64,000 bases of DNA from Dinochytrium kinnereticum. Taxonomy: Eukaryota > Chytridiomycota > Chytridiomycetes > Chytridiales > Chytridiaceae. A program made the translations under genes and the position numbers. Numbering within the stretch: the first letter of the stretch is position 1; every line of letters starts with the position of its first letter. Below the pieces are notes generated by a model, which was not told the origin of the DNA, ran no database searches, and saw only the letters and a list, made by a program, of their open reading frames with translations. The stretch lies in NCBI GenBank assembly GCA_027604005.1, contig JADGJT010000002.1:62001-126000 (forward strand), written 5' to 3'. Shown here piece after piece: positions 10,822 through 22,310 of this stretch.

Positions 10822-13800
10822 CTAAAACACGCAACGGAAGGTAGCAAATACAAAGGGGTAGCCTCTCTGGTACCAGTTCCTAAAGGTATCACGGTGGGCG
10901 ATCCTAGGAGCAGTGGCCCATGACCCTCCAACAAGGATATTATGTTTTTCATCACTAAAGGAAAAGAATAAAAGAAAGAAATCAGAACTAAACCTACTGA
11001 CCAAAGGGAAGAGAAAAAAAAATTAAAATGTTATAAAATACTCACAAGAAATCCGAAGTATATCCCGGATAGAGTACGCTACTCTCATACCCCTCGTGCC
11101 GTTCCAAAACAGTATCCGTCCACTCCCACCCATCCCCAAAAGTCCTCCCCTCAACAACATCCTCAGGGTGCCAACTCCTAAATCCAACATTAGGCGCAAC
11201 AGGTCCCTCCTGATGCACGTGGCGCCTCCTCAGGTAAACCATCTCAGCCTCCGTGGGCAGCCTCTTGGCTCCAACAAACCCAACATAAGCCTTCGCCTGA
11301 ACATGTGACGCAAAAACAGGCCAATTGGGCACATTCGCAATCGGAACAGCACCATATACAGTCTTGACCTTGGTCGAGATCGCCGCAGGCTCGTCAGTGC
11401 CGCAAGCCTCAAATCCAACCCAGCTTTCGGGGATCAGGGACTGGTCTACCGGAGCAGGAAGGGATGAGAGGAATCGGTGATACTCGTGAACAGTGACAGG
11501 CCGAGTTTGGATCTTATCATCAGGTGAGCTGCTGACGTTCATTGTTCGAGAGGGTCTCTCATTGTCCCAACCAAAGACGCGAGTAGATGCGATATGGTTT
11601 TCGTGGTCGTCAGCATCTTCGGCCTCAGGGTCATTGTGGCCGAGGGTGATAGTGGCATCAGCTGGGATGGGGGGGAAGAAGGAGGCGGGAGGTTGAAGCG
11701 GGATCGACGTCTTGGAGGTTCGGAAGAGATGTGGGGGCACAATGAAGCCTTCTGGAGCTTTGACGTTTGGTGATTGAACAAGCATGTAGAGGATAGTCTA
11801 CGAAGCAATTGAGAAAATAAAAGATATAGGTTAGAGCCACTTAATAAAGCCACTCCAAAATCAAGAGAAAAGGTTAAGTTATGATATTCACCTCAAGATG
11901 CATAGCATCATGCTCATAACACATCCAAAGAACTCTTGCAAGCCTAGCCGACTCAACACCCTTGGCAAGTACGCCTCTAATCCTCTCCCGAACTCGATCC
12001 CTGTACGCCATCACGTCAGCAACAGCAGGCCAAGTATCCGGCACCTGCGAATGAGGGTGACATTTGGTGGTGTCCTCCATGTCAGGGTCGATACCTCGCT
12101 CAAAGATCTCAGTGTAGAATACAGGCTCGCTAAATGGTTCGTTGAGGCATCGCGAGATCTGAATGTCCATAAAGGCTGGAATGTGGCCAAGGTAGAAGAC
12201 GTACGGATGGCGGAGAGAGATGGGCTTCTCTAGATAGTCGGTGGAGCGGATCATGCTACAGGTGGCAGTGTCCCTATAAAATTCATGTTAAGATACAAGA
12301 TCAATGGGCTTCTGAAACCTACCAAGCCTTCCAGATCTGCTCAAATTCATAAACGGTTGGAACTCCCTTCAAGCTTGTCCCTTCAGTGCCATCCTTAACC
12401 AACGGTAGGCCAACAAATTCATCGAGATCTTTCGAGGCCGCATGGAGAGCAAACGGGCCTTTGGCAAAAAGGTGAACATCGTATCGATTCGACCGATCAG
12501 TCCATTTAGCTGGGTGGTGGAGTCTTGCGCGATCAGCCAGGCGAGTAACCTCCCGAGGGCTGTACTTGACTGAGTACTCAATGTTGATTAGCTCACTCTT
12601 CTCTAACTCAATGACAGCTACGCCTAAAGGGCTTGATGGAGAGGGAAGAGAAAGCTTGTGAGCCTCAAGAGTTCTAAAATAAGCCTCGTGGCGACCGAGA
12701 TCCTCATTGTATATGGAGAGGTACTCAAACTTTGAGCGATCAATCAGCTTGCCACCACCAAGAATGCGGTCAACGTGGTCAAGACCGTTCATGATAAACT
12801 CCCGAGTAACACCTTTAGGGTCATCATAAGCAAGCTTCACGTCAATAGGGGTATTGCGTCGATCGATACCACACAGGAAAGTATCACCAACTGACATCGC
12901 CTCACTTCCAATCTTTCCAAGAAACTCCGCAGCCTCATCGCGGTTCATGTTGCCAATAGAGGAGCCTAGCCAAAGGATGGTTCTGGTGATGCGCTTCCCC
13001 TGGGGGGTATGTGTGGGCACGTTGCGACTGATGTAGGCCAACGAGTCCTCATAGGTCCCAAGGAGTCCTACAAAGCTGATGGTAGGGAAATTGGCGGCAA
13101 GAGGCTTTAAGGAGTCGACCAGTGACTGCTCCGAGAGGTCTAGGGCGTAGTAGGTAACGGACTTATTCTGACGGACTATGGCCTCGAGCAGGAACTTTGT
13201 CTTTCTCATGGAGCTGTTGGTGTAGGAAAAAAAAAAAAACGAAATTTAGTTATCTCAGAAACAAGAGCTCTTATGGCAGAAAGTATTGCGAATGAGTTGA
13301 TAAGCACTAATCGGCGGGCAGGCCTCCACTTGCGTAATTCTACGGAAACATTTTGAAGGAACCCAAAAACTCACCCAACACCCAACTCGACAAGGATGCC
13401 GCCATCCTCAACACAGGTGGAGATGATCTCGTCCCCCCAGTCGTTGAAGACTTGAATCTCAGCATTGGTAAGGTAGTACTCATCCAAATAGGTGATCTGG
13501 TCAAAGAGGTCGAGGCCACGGTCATCGTAGAGAACGAGGGTGGGTATGGACCTGAGAAGGTCGCCGTTGGGCGAGGTGACAGGGTTGGCACTCTTAGTGT
13601 CGGGCTCAAAGAGGACGGTCTTTGAGGAGAGGCCGCAGACGATCCTGTCGGACAGCTGCTGGCTGGTGTTTGAAGAGTCCGTGTGGCCCCTGATATCCTT
13701 GAGGACGTAGTTTGCGGGTGACGGAAAGTCGCCAACAGGGGAGGCAGCCGAGGTCTTGATGGCATCGAATGGAGGAGTGGTGGGCGGGGTGACCAGCACC

Positions 13801-13835
13801 GAGGCTGGAGCGGCGGCGGTGACGGAGGGGGCCAT
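10822..13835 (-). CDS. EGT1: ergothioneine biosynthesis protein Egt1
   Basis: Bifunctional fungal enzyme: histidine trimethylation to hercynine, then iron-dependent C-S bond formation with cysteine, giving the hercynylcysteine sulfoxide that leads to ergothioneine. Exons 13375-13835, 12323-13213, 11892-12273, 11046-11797 and 10822-10954 join to 872 residues, typical for fungal Egt1. The N-terminal half is an EgtD-type methyltransferase with SAM motif ILVELGVGSMRKTKFL across the first intron. The middle is a DinB-like domain with the iron-binding HX3HXE motif seen as HDAMHLE, at an exon end. The C-terminal half is the EgtB/FGE-type fold, ending ILVGGSWATAPRIAHRDTFR and NWYQRGYPFVF. The start at 13835 is the first ATG that keeps the methyltransferase domain intact. 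The second-step lyase (Egt2) is not in the window. Confidence 0.95.
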
Positions 13836-15042
13836 TGACGGGGGGATGACGGCCGGTTGTAGTTTCTGTGAGTTCTGTGTGTGCTGAGTGAGGGTGAGCT
13901 GAAGTGGAGGTGAGCGTGGGAAATGTAAGTGTGGGAAACAAGTGATGTGTAGTGTTGTCCGACCAATAAAGAAGGAATTGTCAGAAGCGGTGGTCATCAG
14001 ATCGCATTCAAATTGATTTGTCCGATCCATCTGCGGCATTGTCAGATGAAACAAACAACAACCCTTCGTGCCCTTCTTGTTCTTCTTCTTCTGCGGCTTC
14101 CAGAAGAAAGCCCCCTGTGACTGCTGCTGCGCACAAATAAATGAACACGGCATGCGACTGACTGGCTTCCCTTCCAGAACTGCCTCCCTCCCCTCCCTCC
14201 CTCCTCAAACATCACAGCATCACAGCCTCAACGGGTGCATTCCCTGGTTGCTGCATGCTTGCCTGCATTGCATGGCAAACAAAAGCGCGACAGACACCCT
14301 CACTCTCAGGCAATAGAAGCCTGATTGAGGTGGGAAGGGTGATGATGGATGCAGTGATGGGTTGTTTCGTGCGCACTCACAGTTTCCAAGAGGCGGTGAG
14401 AAGGAAAGGCTCTCAGCAGTCTGCCTAGCTATCGATCGATCGATGGATGGGCAGCAGAATGGAGGCTGTCAGGCCGCAGCAGCGTTGGGAATGAATGAGT
14501 GAATGAATGAATGGAGTGGAAGAGCAGCACGGATTGTTGTTTTTGTAGTGCTAAATGCCGCAAACGAATTTCACAAATTCAACAAATTACAAATCATTGC
14601 CATTGATTGGCGGAAAGCATGCACGCTGATCGCTGCTGTTCCATTGGCTGATCACACCGTCTGCTGGTCACCAGTGCTGGCATCAACGCACGCAGCCAAC
14701 AGCCACACACGACGGCGCAGGTTGGATACCCCATCCTCCATCCTCAGTCCATCCTCCATCCTCAATCCATCCTCCATCCGTCCATCACATTCAGCAGCAG
14801 CAACCGTCTTCTTCCCGCAAGACTTATTACAACCCCTCACTCAAAAAAGGCGTTATTATTATTGGATGTTTAACATTTATTTCCAATGGAAACTTTGGTC
14901 TTGCTTTTATTTCAAAGCGGAAAAATAGTAACCCTTGTTCCCGATATATATAAAATAAAGTAAACACATACTTAAAAGGATCAAGGAAGAGAGTACTTCC
15001 CTTACACACACCTCAATAATACAACCCTCATCATACGCAAAT
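13836..15042. other. long divergent intergenic region with simple repeats
   Basis: A 1.2-kb region upstream of both EGT1 (minus) and the DUF427 gene (plus). It carries an ATCG repeat at 14431-14446, a GAAT-type tetranucleotide run at 14490-14514 and an 18-bp minisatellite at 14731-14786. No coding exon is supported. The minus-strand open frame running upstream of the EGT1 ATG lacks conserved sequence and is probably 5' UTR. Confidence 0.5.
14731..14786. repeat. 18-bp minisatellite, about three units
   Basis: Two near-identical 18-bp units (CCATCCTCCATCCTCAGT and the same ending AAT) plus a diverged third unit lie in tandem. They sit in the promoter region shared by EGT1 and the DUF427 gene and are not within a supported exon. 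Confidence 0.85.
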
Positions 15043-15765
15043 ATGCCCAAGGCCGAGGTGAGGACGGCACAGCAGAACGCGTCCGCTCCTTAACGTACAT
15101 GCTGACCCCATCTCTTGTTGCAGTGGAACGGTGTTGTGATTGCTGAGAGTCCCAAGGTGGAGACTGTTGAGGGTGAGTGACTGCACCCATCTTTCGGGGG
15201 TAGTTTCTATCATTAGGCTGCGAAATTTAACAATGACCATACGCTGGTCCATGCAGGAAATCTCTACTTCCCTATGTCTTCCATCAAGAAGGAGTACTTC
15301 AAAGAGAGCTCTACCCACACCACCTGCGGATGGAAAGGAGGTCTGCTGGTCCCTTCCCCGTCCATTCCTCTGAAACTAAATTAACTATAGTTGCCTCATG
15401 TGGGTTTGATTCAATAACATCAAGCGTCTGTGATGGGGGAGGCTATGAACACCTTTTTCTTACGCGTGTTTATTACTTGCTTCCACTTCACGACTAACAT
15501 GAATCCAATTGCTGCTTTATCCCTTCAGACTTCACAGTGAGTGTCAATGGCAAGGATAACGCAGATGCAGCATGGTATGTCATCCATCGCTCTCATGCTA
15601 CCAATGTTCTTACCAAAACCTTTCCAGGTTTTACCCAACTCCAAAGGACGCTGCCAAGAACATCACTAACCATGTTGCTTTCTGGAAGTGAGTAGTGCCG
15701 ATTTAAATTTCACATTGCTTTATGTTGACCTTTTCTGGTTAAGGGGTGTCAAAGTCTCCTCATAA
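15043..15765 (+). CDS. DUF427 domain protein
   Basis: Small single-domain protein of 91 residues whose biochemical function is not established. Six short exons (15043-15057, 15124-15172, 15257-15340, 15529-15574, 15628-15687, 15744-15765) join in frame. It reads MPKAEWNGVVIAES, then GNLYFPMSSIKKEYFK, THTTCGWKGDFTVSV, DAAWFYPTPKDAAKNI and HVAFWKGVKVSS, matching the whole DUF427 family pattern (N-x-YFP, T-C-x-WKG, WYYP-P, AFW). The third intron uses a GTCTGC donor. The first exon encodes only five residues. Domain identity is strong; cellular role unknown. Confidence 0.92.
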
Positions 15766-16288
15766 CACATTCATGCACTTTGCATCCTTTGCTTGCGGTT
15801 CAGTATAAATAATAAACAGTCATCGTTTCTCATCTCTCAACCTGCTGGCTGTTGCTTATTTACACAGTATTCGCAAAGTTTAAAATCGGCGGTTTGCCTC
15901 ATTCAAACCTTGTTTAATTCTCACAATACGCATGCTTGCCTTCTCGATGGGGAAAATTGATACTACGACTGATCTGGTGATAGGATGTTGTCTTACGGGC
16001 TCTATCAACTCCTCCTATGAGGCTATCTACCTTCACTTTTCTACCATAGCAGGGACCAGCGCGTTCGATATCTATCCCCGTGCCGTCCTTTTTTGACTCA
16101 TTAATTGGTCCAGTGGCTTATTGGCCAGGGCTTCCATCTCGTTTTAAATGCTTTCCCTCCGCTCAGGGAACCTTTCTCTACCACCAACGACACGAATGCA
16201 CTCGCTCTCGAAGCGCCTGTCGATGAGGAGCGACCCAAACCTCAAAAAATTGAACCTTGAATTTCTCAAATTCTGACGCCTTTGTTCG
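15766..16288. other. intergenic region between tandem genes
   Basis: A 523-bp region holding the DUF427 3' UTR and the promoter and leader of the RanBP9-like gene. Just upstream of the chosen ATG lies a 26-codon open frame starting near 16198 (MHSLSKRLSMRS...), which ends before 16289; it may be an upstream ORF. The true transcript start is not determined. Confidence 0.4.
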
Positions 16289-19281
16289 ATGGCATCCAAA
16301 CTAACTGGAGGAAGAAGCAGCGACGTCCACCGGATAACATGGACAGGAACCCTTCCTCTTCCAACGTATCTTCAAGGAAGTGCTCTAGCCTGCAGCTACG
16401 AAAATCGCGACGTCTGCGATCCTCCCCATCTCTTCTCCAACACCAATGCATCACCCTCCCAATTGAGCTCCCCGACACACATTTCCCGAGCTATCGATTT
16501 GAATGGTCGGAGTAAGATGCCGGCTGGACAGCATTTGTTTGTCGGGAGAGAGAATTCCGTGGGTGTTGGGACACACGGGAATGGCGGGTCGAGCTCCATG
16601 GTTGTGGATGGGGCACCTTTGTTAAATGTGAATGGGTTGGGGAAGATGGGGAACGGGCATGTGGAATCTGAAAAGGTGGATACATTCGAACCATCCACCG
16701 GGATGGAGATTGACGGCGAAAAGCCAACCCTCCCATCTTCCTCACCATTCACCGATCCCATCATGACCACCACATCCATTCAAAAAATCCCGTTATCCGC
16801 TACAATTCCTCCCACCGCCTTTGACCCGCACCCCACCGAAGAGCCGTCAAAACCCTCCACGGAGCTATCACCCCACCTCTTCTTCCTGACTCCCATCTCG
16901 TCAACGTCTCACCGCCTGATCCCTGCGCATCTTCACCATCTTAGCACCGTGTCGCAACCTGCGGGGTCTGGTTCACCCGGTCAAGCGCGGCATTCTGGAG
17001 TGAAGGGGGGTCGGGGTTGGTCGGAGCCGGGGCTGAAGGGGAAGGGTGTGGCTGGTACGATGAGAGGGGGTGGGTGGCCGAGGGTTGCTTGGGAGGAGAG
17101 TAAACCTGCGAGGATGGTTGGGGCGAAGGTAAAATCGGGTGGGGAGATACCGATTCCGTTGCCGATGGAGTGGGCGTTTGATACCTCTGGGAAGGATAAT
17201 AATAATTCGATGCTTTCTCTTTCAAAGAATGGGCTGAGGGTTTCTTATGTTGGTGAGTGCATAAATCTTTTCCATACTTTCCATAACACATGACATTTAA
17301 GTCTATGTTTAGGGATGGTTGAATGAGTATTTGTTTATTTTGGTTTTACTTCGTTTTTTGTTTTTTTTCAATATCTGGATAGATTTTCGTTTACTCATAT
17401 CTGTTTTTACTTTTTGTCTTTTTCTTAAAACACAGGCCCTGGTCATGATGATAAGGATGCTGCAGCTATTCGAAGTAATGTTCCTATACCGCGGGAAGCT
17501 GGAATCTATTACTTTGAGGTCACCATTATCAGCAAAGGGCATTCAGGATGGATGGGGATTGGGATTTGCGAAGGAACCGTTAGCCTTAATAGACTTCCAG
17601 GTTTTCATCAATCTTTTTGATTCTTTGCCTTATCTGAGATTACCCTATTCAAATTGGAATGCTTTTTATCATTTTTCTGTTTAACATGTTTGCTTTTCTG
17701 TAATCTAACTCTACTTCAGGCTGGGACAAAAGGTCTTGGGGATATCACGGTGATGACGGGTGCTCTTTTACGGCCTCTGGACAAGGTAAAAAGTACGGAC
17801 CTACATATGCAACGGGCGATGTAATTGGATGCCGTGTGAATTTCTTGACGATGTCTGTGGCATTTGTGAAAAATGGGATGGAATTAGGTGATTTTCATAT
17901 TTTATTTGAAGTACTTTAATTTTTGCCTCTGCTTATACTGGCATAATTACAATTGATGACGATTCGTCAATGTAGTTCTGACCTTTTTTAATTTTTGTTT
18001 TGTTTTTTTCTTCCTTCTCCAGGAAATGCTTTTGAGGATCTTGATCGCAATGCTGTTTTGTATGCGACAATTGGGATGAGGACACCTGGGGAGGTTATGG
18101 AAGTGAATTTTGGACAGTCACCTTTCCGATATGATATCGACACTTACGTTCAGGTGCGTTTTTGCAACAGGATCGCTTTTGTCTTTTTCCCGTTTGTTTT
18201 TATTATTTTCCTTGTGGTCATCTATCTTACTTCTACATAATCTTCCTATGTTTACCTTGGCATAACGTAGGATGAGCGGGCTCGTCTTTGGTCATCCATT
18301 CAATCCAATCGCCTCCTTCCTCCCACCCCTACCCCCCCGACGATATCCGAGCGAGATATAGAACGCTCCAAACGTCCCTCTCTCGCTGTCTCCAATGTTC
18401 TCAACCCCTTGATTCAGTCGTATCTTGTTCACAATGGTTACCTGGCCACCGCAGAGTCGTTCAAACGGAATGCTATTGACACTTGGGTTCCGGATGGAGT
18501 CTTTGATCTCTCTAAGCATGATGCTGATGTTCAGGCTGGGAGGATTCCGGGGAGGGATGAGGAGATGGATGTTGATGGTGAGAGGGGATCATTGCCGGAG
18601 TTTGTTTCTGAGAGTATGAAGATGAGGCAAGGTTAGTTTAGTTTGTGTGGCGATATTTTTTTGTTGTTATTTTTTCTCTTTTTATTTTCTTCATCCCAGA
18701 TAATAGTACAGAGCCTGAAACCTAATTGCTTTTGTTTACTTTTCTATCTGTCTTTTCGATAAGATGTGAAACGGGCAATTCTCGGTGGTGACATTCCTTC
18801 CGCTATCAGCCTTGTTGAAAAGCATCATCCCACCCTTCTCGAAAAGAACCCTCACATCCACTTTGCCCTCTTATGTCGCGAATTTATCGAACACATTGCT
18901 ACTGGTGCATCCACCCACCCCTCCATCAAAGCCGAAGCCAACGACTCTTTTGACCTCCATTCGATGGAGATTGGGTCGAAGATTCTCTCATCATTTGATC
19001 CGACCAGGTTCCCATCTCTCCGAGCCGCCATTGACGAGACTTTCTCATTGATGGCTCATGAGGACCCTGCTGCAAGTCCCTGTGGGTATCTTGTTGAGAA
19101 TCTGTTTGCTGGGAGGGAGGCTGTGTCGTCGGTTTTGGATAAGGAGCTTTTGGCGGAGGCGGGAGAGGATCGGGAGGCGCGGTTAGAGGTTTTGTTGAGA
19201 CAGGCGGTTGTTGTTGGTGGACATCTGCAGGAGTTGGGGATGAGTCTTGTGGATGTTTGGAGAGATGTTTTGGATTGCTGA
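16289..19281 (+). CDS. RANBP9: RanBP9/RanBP10 (GID1/Vid30)-like SPRY-LisH-CTLH protein
   Basis: Scaffold subunit of the GID/CTLH E3 ubiquitin ligase, which in yeast degrades gluconeogenic enzymes. Exons 16289-17252, 17436-17600, 17720-17887, 18023-18153, 18271-18631 and 18764-19281 give 768 residues. Domains in order: a Ser/Pro-rich N-terminus of about 300 residues, a SPRY domain ([58 protein letters not shown]), LisH ([20 protein letters not shown]), CTLH ([20 protein letters not shown]) and a CRA-like helical C-terminus. The start is the least certain part, since the N-terminus is not conserved; a later ATG at 16516 is also possible. Confidence 0.9.
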
Positions 19282-19585
19282 TTGCTTGATGGGGGGGTGT
19301 TTGGTTTTGTTTTTGACTTCTGTTGATTCCCATTTTTTTTTCTTCTCTCTCTTGTTTTTGTCTCCCTCTTCTCTGCTCTGTCTGACCCTTTGTTATTTTT
19401 CTCGTTTGCGAAAGTTCTTTCCTGTAAGGAGTATTGGGGGAGAGGCCTGTAGAGCATGGATGAAACAGAGTGTGAGCTATTGCATGATTCTGATGGTCGT
19501 ATTTTTTATTTGAGAAGCAGGGTTTAGAAGTCACGTTGTTCTTTTTGGTGCTTAAAAAAGAGAAACAAGTATTAAAAAAAATATT
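19282..19585. other. convergent 3' region
   Basis: A 304-bp T/G-rich interval between the stop codons of the RanBP9-like gene (plus) and the biotin carboxylase gene (minus). No gene supported; 3' UTR sequence expected from both sides. Confidence 0.5.
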
Positions 19586-22179
19586 TTACGCAATCGTTGC
19601 AACCACCACTCCAGCCTGAATAATATCCCCCTCTTTAACATTCACCGTCACTACCCCGGCAGCCTTTGCCCGGATCTTAGTCTCCATCTTCATGCTCTCA
19701 ACAGTCAAGATTGGGTCACCGATCTGAACCTCTGCACCGCTTGAAAAGTTCACGGAGAGAATCTTGCACGGCATTGGGGTTATGAGATTTCGATCTGGTT
19801 TCAAGAGGTTTCATTAGAATGAGAGAGTTTTAGTTGTTTGGTTGGTTTTTCTGTGGGCCATATTTTCTAAAATGAAGAAGATTGATTCGCCTTTTTGTCA
19901 TTTCTCTTACCTCCTGCAGTGTCGCTCCCCTTATCGCTGTAAAGTTTGTCGCGGACATGAACGAGGGCGACTTCCCCCTTCCACTCGGGGTTGTGGATGG
20001 ACATCTTTGAAAGGAATTTTGGATGAATATCTGTGTACTCGTTTACAATGGTGTATGAAGATATTCGGCCAGCTATTTAAATGGGAATGCGGGTTATTTT
20101 TTTTTTTTTTAATAGCTCAAATGACTGTGAAAATACACATACCGATTGACATGATCATGTGCCCACCATGGTAACCTGAATGTAAAGACGGAAAACGGGA
20201 AAGAATTGGTTTATTCATAAAGAAATGTTTTTAGGCAAATAAAAGGGAAAAAAGGTATCATAATTAGCTCACCTGGAGTCTTATCGGATACCTGAATATC
20301 TACTAGGCTGGCTTGGAGCATGACCCCGTCGTTGACAGTCACTTCAAAAGCAGATTTGACCCCAAACTTGTTCGCACCAACGTTTTTCGGGGAATATTTA
20401 ACATTCAATGACTTTCCGTCATAATCAAAAGAAACCGCTGAAAACTTCTCTGGCATATTCCTAAACGAAGACTTCACCCCAAAGAACTTCCTCTCAGAAT
20501 GCCGCAAAGCCCATCCAAAAAGGAACCCGGCCACAGCAGCCTCCTCAAAGTTCGGCAAAATGGGCTTCCAAATAGGCATAATTTGACCCAAAAACCCAGT
20601 ATCATAGCTCCCGTCCATGAATTTTGCTTCACCTAAAGTTCTCACGAGGAAGCCAATATTCGACTTTACGCCGAGGAGAACCATGGAGGAGAGGGCGTGG
20701 CGCATGAGGGAGATGCATTCGGAACGGGTTTTAGCATGGGCGATCACTTTCGTGATTAGAGAGTCATAATAGACTGTAATACTGGAGCCTTCTTCTATCC
20801 CGCCGTCGTACCTGACTCCTGGGATGCTTTTTGTTTCGAATTTTTTGATGGTTCCAATGCCTATATTGCTTTTGCGTAAAAAAAAAGGAAGCGATGAAGT
20901 TCACTTACATGGAGCAAACTCGTTATCAGGGTCTTCGGCGCAGACTCTGCATTCGATGGCATGTCCCTAATCAACATGTTCATTCAAGAAAGAGGCTTGC
21001 CATACCCACCTGTCGTCCCAAAGGTTTGGGGCCAAGAAGATCTTTCAAGCTCTTCCCGCAAGCAACTCGGATTTGCATCTCCACGAGATCTAAACCCGTA
21101 ATCATCTCCGTAATAGGATGCTCCACCTGAAGTCGAGTATTGACTTCAAGGAAGTAAAACTGCTTTGTGAAAGTATCCAGGATGAACTCCACCGTTCCGG
21201 CGTTCTCGTAACCAATTACAGATGCTACTTCTAGTGCCGAGCGTATGATATCGCTTCTCAAAGACTCGGATAAGCATACTGAAGGAGTTTCCTGTTATTA
21301 ATTTTTAAGAAAAGGTCATTGGCAAATATAAAGGTAATGATCAAACCTCGATGATCTTTTGGTGTCGGCGTTGAGCTGAGCACTCTCTTTCAAAGCAATG
21401 AATAAAGTTTCCAAACTTGTCCCCAAATATCTGTACTTCAATATGCTTGGAGCTTTCAATGTAGCGCTCTATAAGGAGCCTAGCATCTCCAAAAGACCTC
21501 TTGGCTTCACCCTGTGCTGCCTTCAACTCCTCCACCAGACTCTTTGAATCGCGAACAATTCTCATCCCTTTACCTCCACCGCCTGCAGAGGCCTTGATGA
21601 GAACAGGGAATCCGATTTTCCCTGCCTCTTTAGCCAAAAATGCAATGCTCTGGTCATCCCCTGAATAACCAGGGACCAAAGGCACAGAGGGTGCTAACTT
21701 CGAAAGGAGCTGCTTTGAAGAGATCTTATCGCCAATAGCTCTTATCGATGAAGTTTGTGGCCCCACGAAAACCATGCCGCTAGCTCTTACAGTGTCTGCA
21801 AAATCCGCATTCTCAGAGAGGAATCCATACCCAGGATGTATCGCGTCAACTTTGGCTGTCTTGGCCGCCTGCAGGATCTTGCTTCCATCCAAATATGATT
21901 CGGCAGGTGGAGAAGGGCCGATATGGATTGCCTCGTCCGCGTACTTGACGTGCGAGGCCTCCTGGTCGCTTTTGTTTATTAGATTCCTGCAACGCCGCTT
22001 TCGACAATTTACCCGTCTGAAAAGACCGCAACCGTCCGAATCCCCATCCGTTTGCAGGTTCGCATGACCCTTTCGTTGATGTAAGTAAGAGAGATGCAGA
22101 GGGGAGGGCTAGTCATTTACCGTATGGCGATCTCGCCGCGGTTCGCTATCAGCAGCTTGGTGATGTCCCTCTCTTGCAT
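19586..22179 (-). CDS. acyl-CoA carboxylase biotin-containing alpha subunit (MCC/geranyl-CoA carboxylase type)
   Basis: Biotin carboxylase plus biotin carrier subunit that carboxylates biotin with bicarbonate and ATP for a partner carboxyltransferase. Nine exons (22121-22179, 22013-22069, 21347-21968, 21010-21291, 20909-20966, 20273-20860, 20143-20175, 19911-20072, 19586-19794) give 689 residues. Seen in order: [31 protein letters not shown], the ATP-grasp loop [44 protein letters not shown] and a C-terminal biotinyl domain with ESMKME. The protein starts almost at the catalytic fold with no mitochondrial presequence, even with the alternative upstream ATG at 22227. It is divergent to an AtuA-family gene 131 bp away. 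Methylcrotonyl-CoA and geranyl-CoA carboxylase alpha subunits cannot be separated by eye. No beta subunit is in the window. Confidence 0.88.
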
Positions 22180-22310
22180 GGTTTCGAATCTGACAACTTC
22201 TTCCTCGTGACCCTTATTGCAAGTCATCCCATTTTCAAGTCTTGAATCAGACGGCGAACTTCTGCCAGATTAACCGAAACCAGCAGCAGAAAACAAACTA
22301 GTTCTACAAG

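Noticed and set aside
14431..14514. Short ATCG and GAAT runs as a possible CRISPR-like or mobile repeat
   Set aside because: Simple tetranucleotide slippage; no spacers, terminal repeats or transposase nearby.
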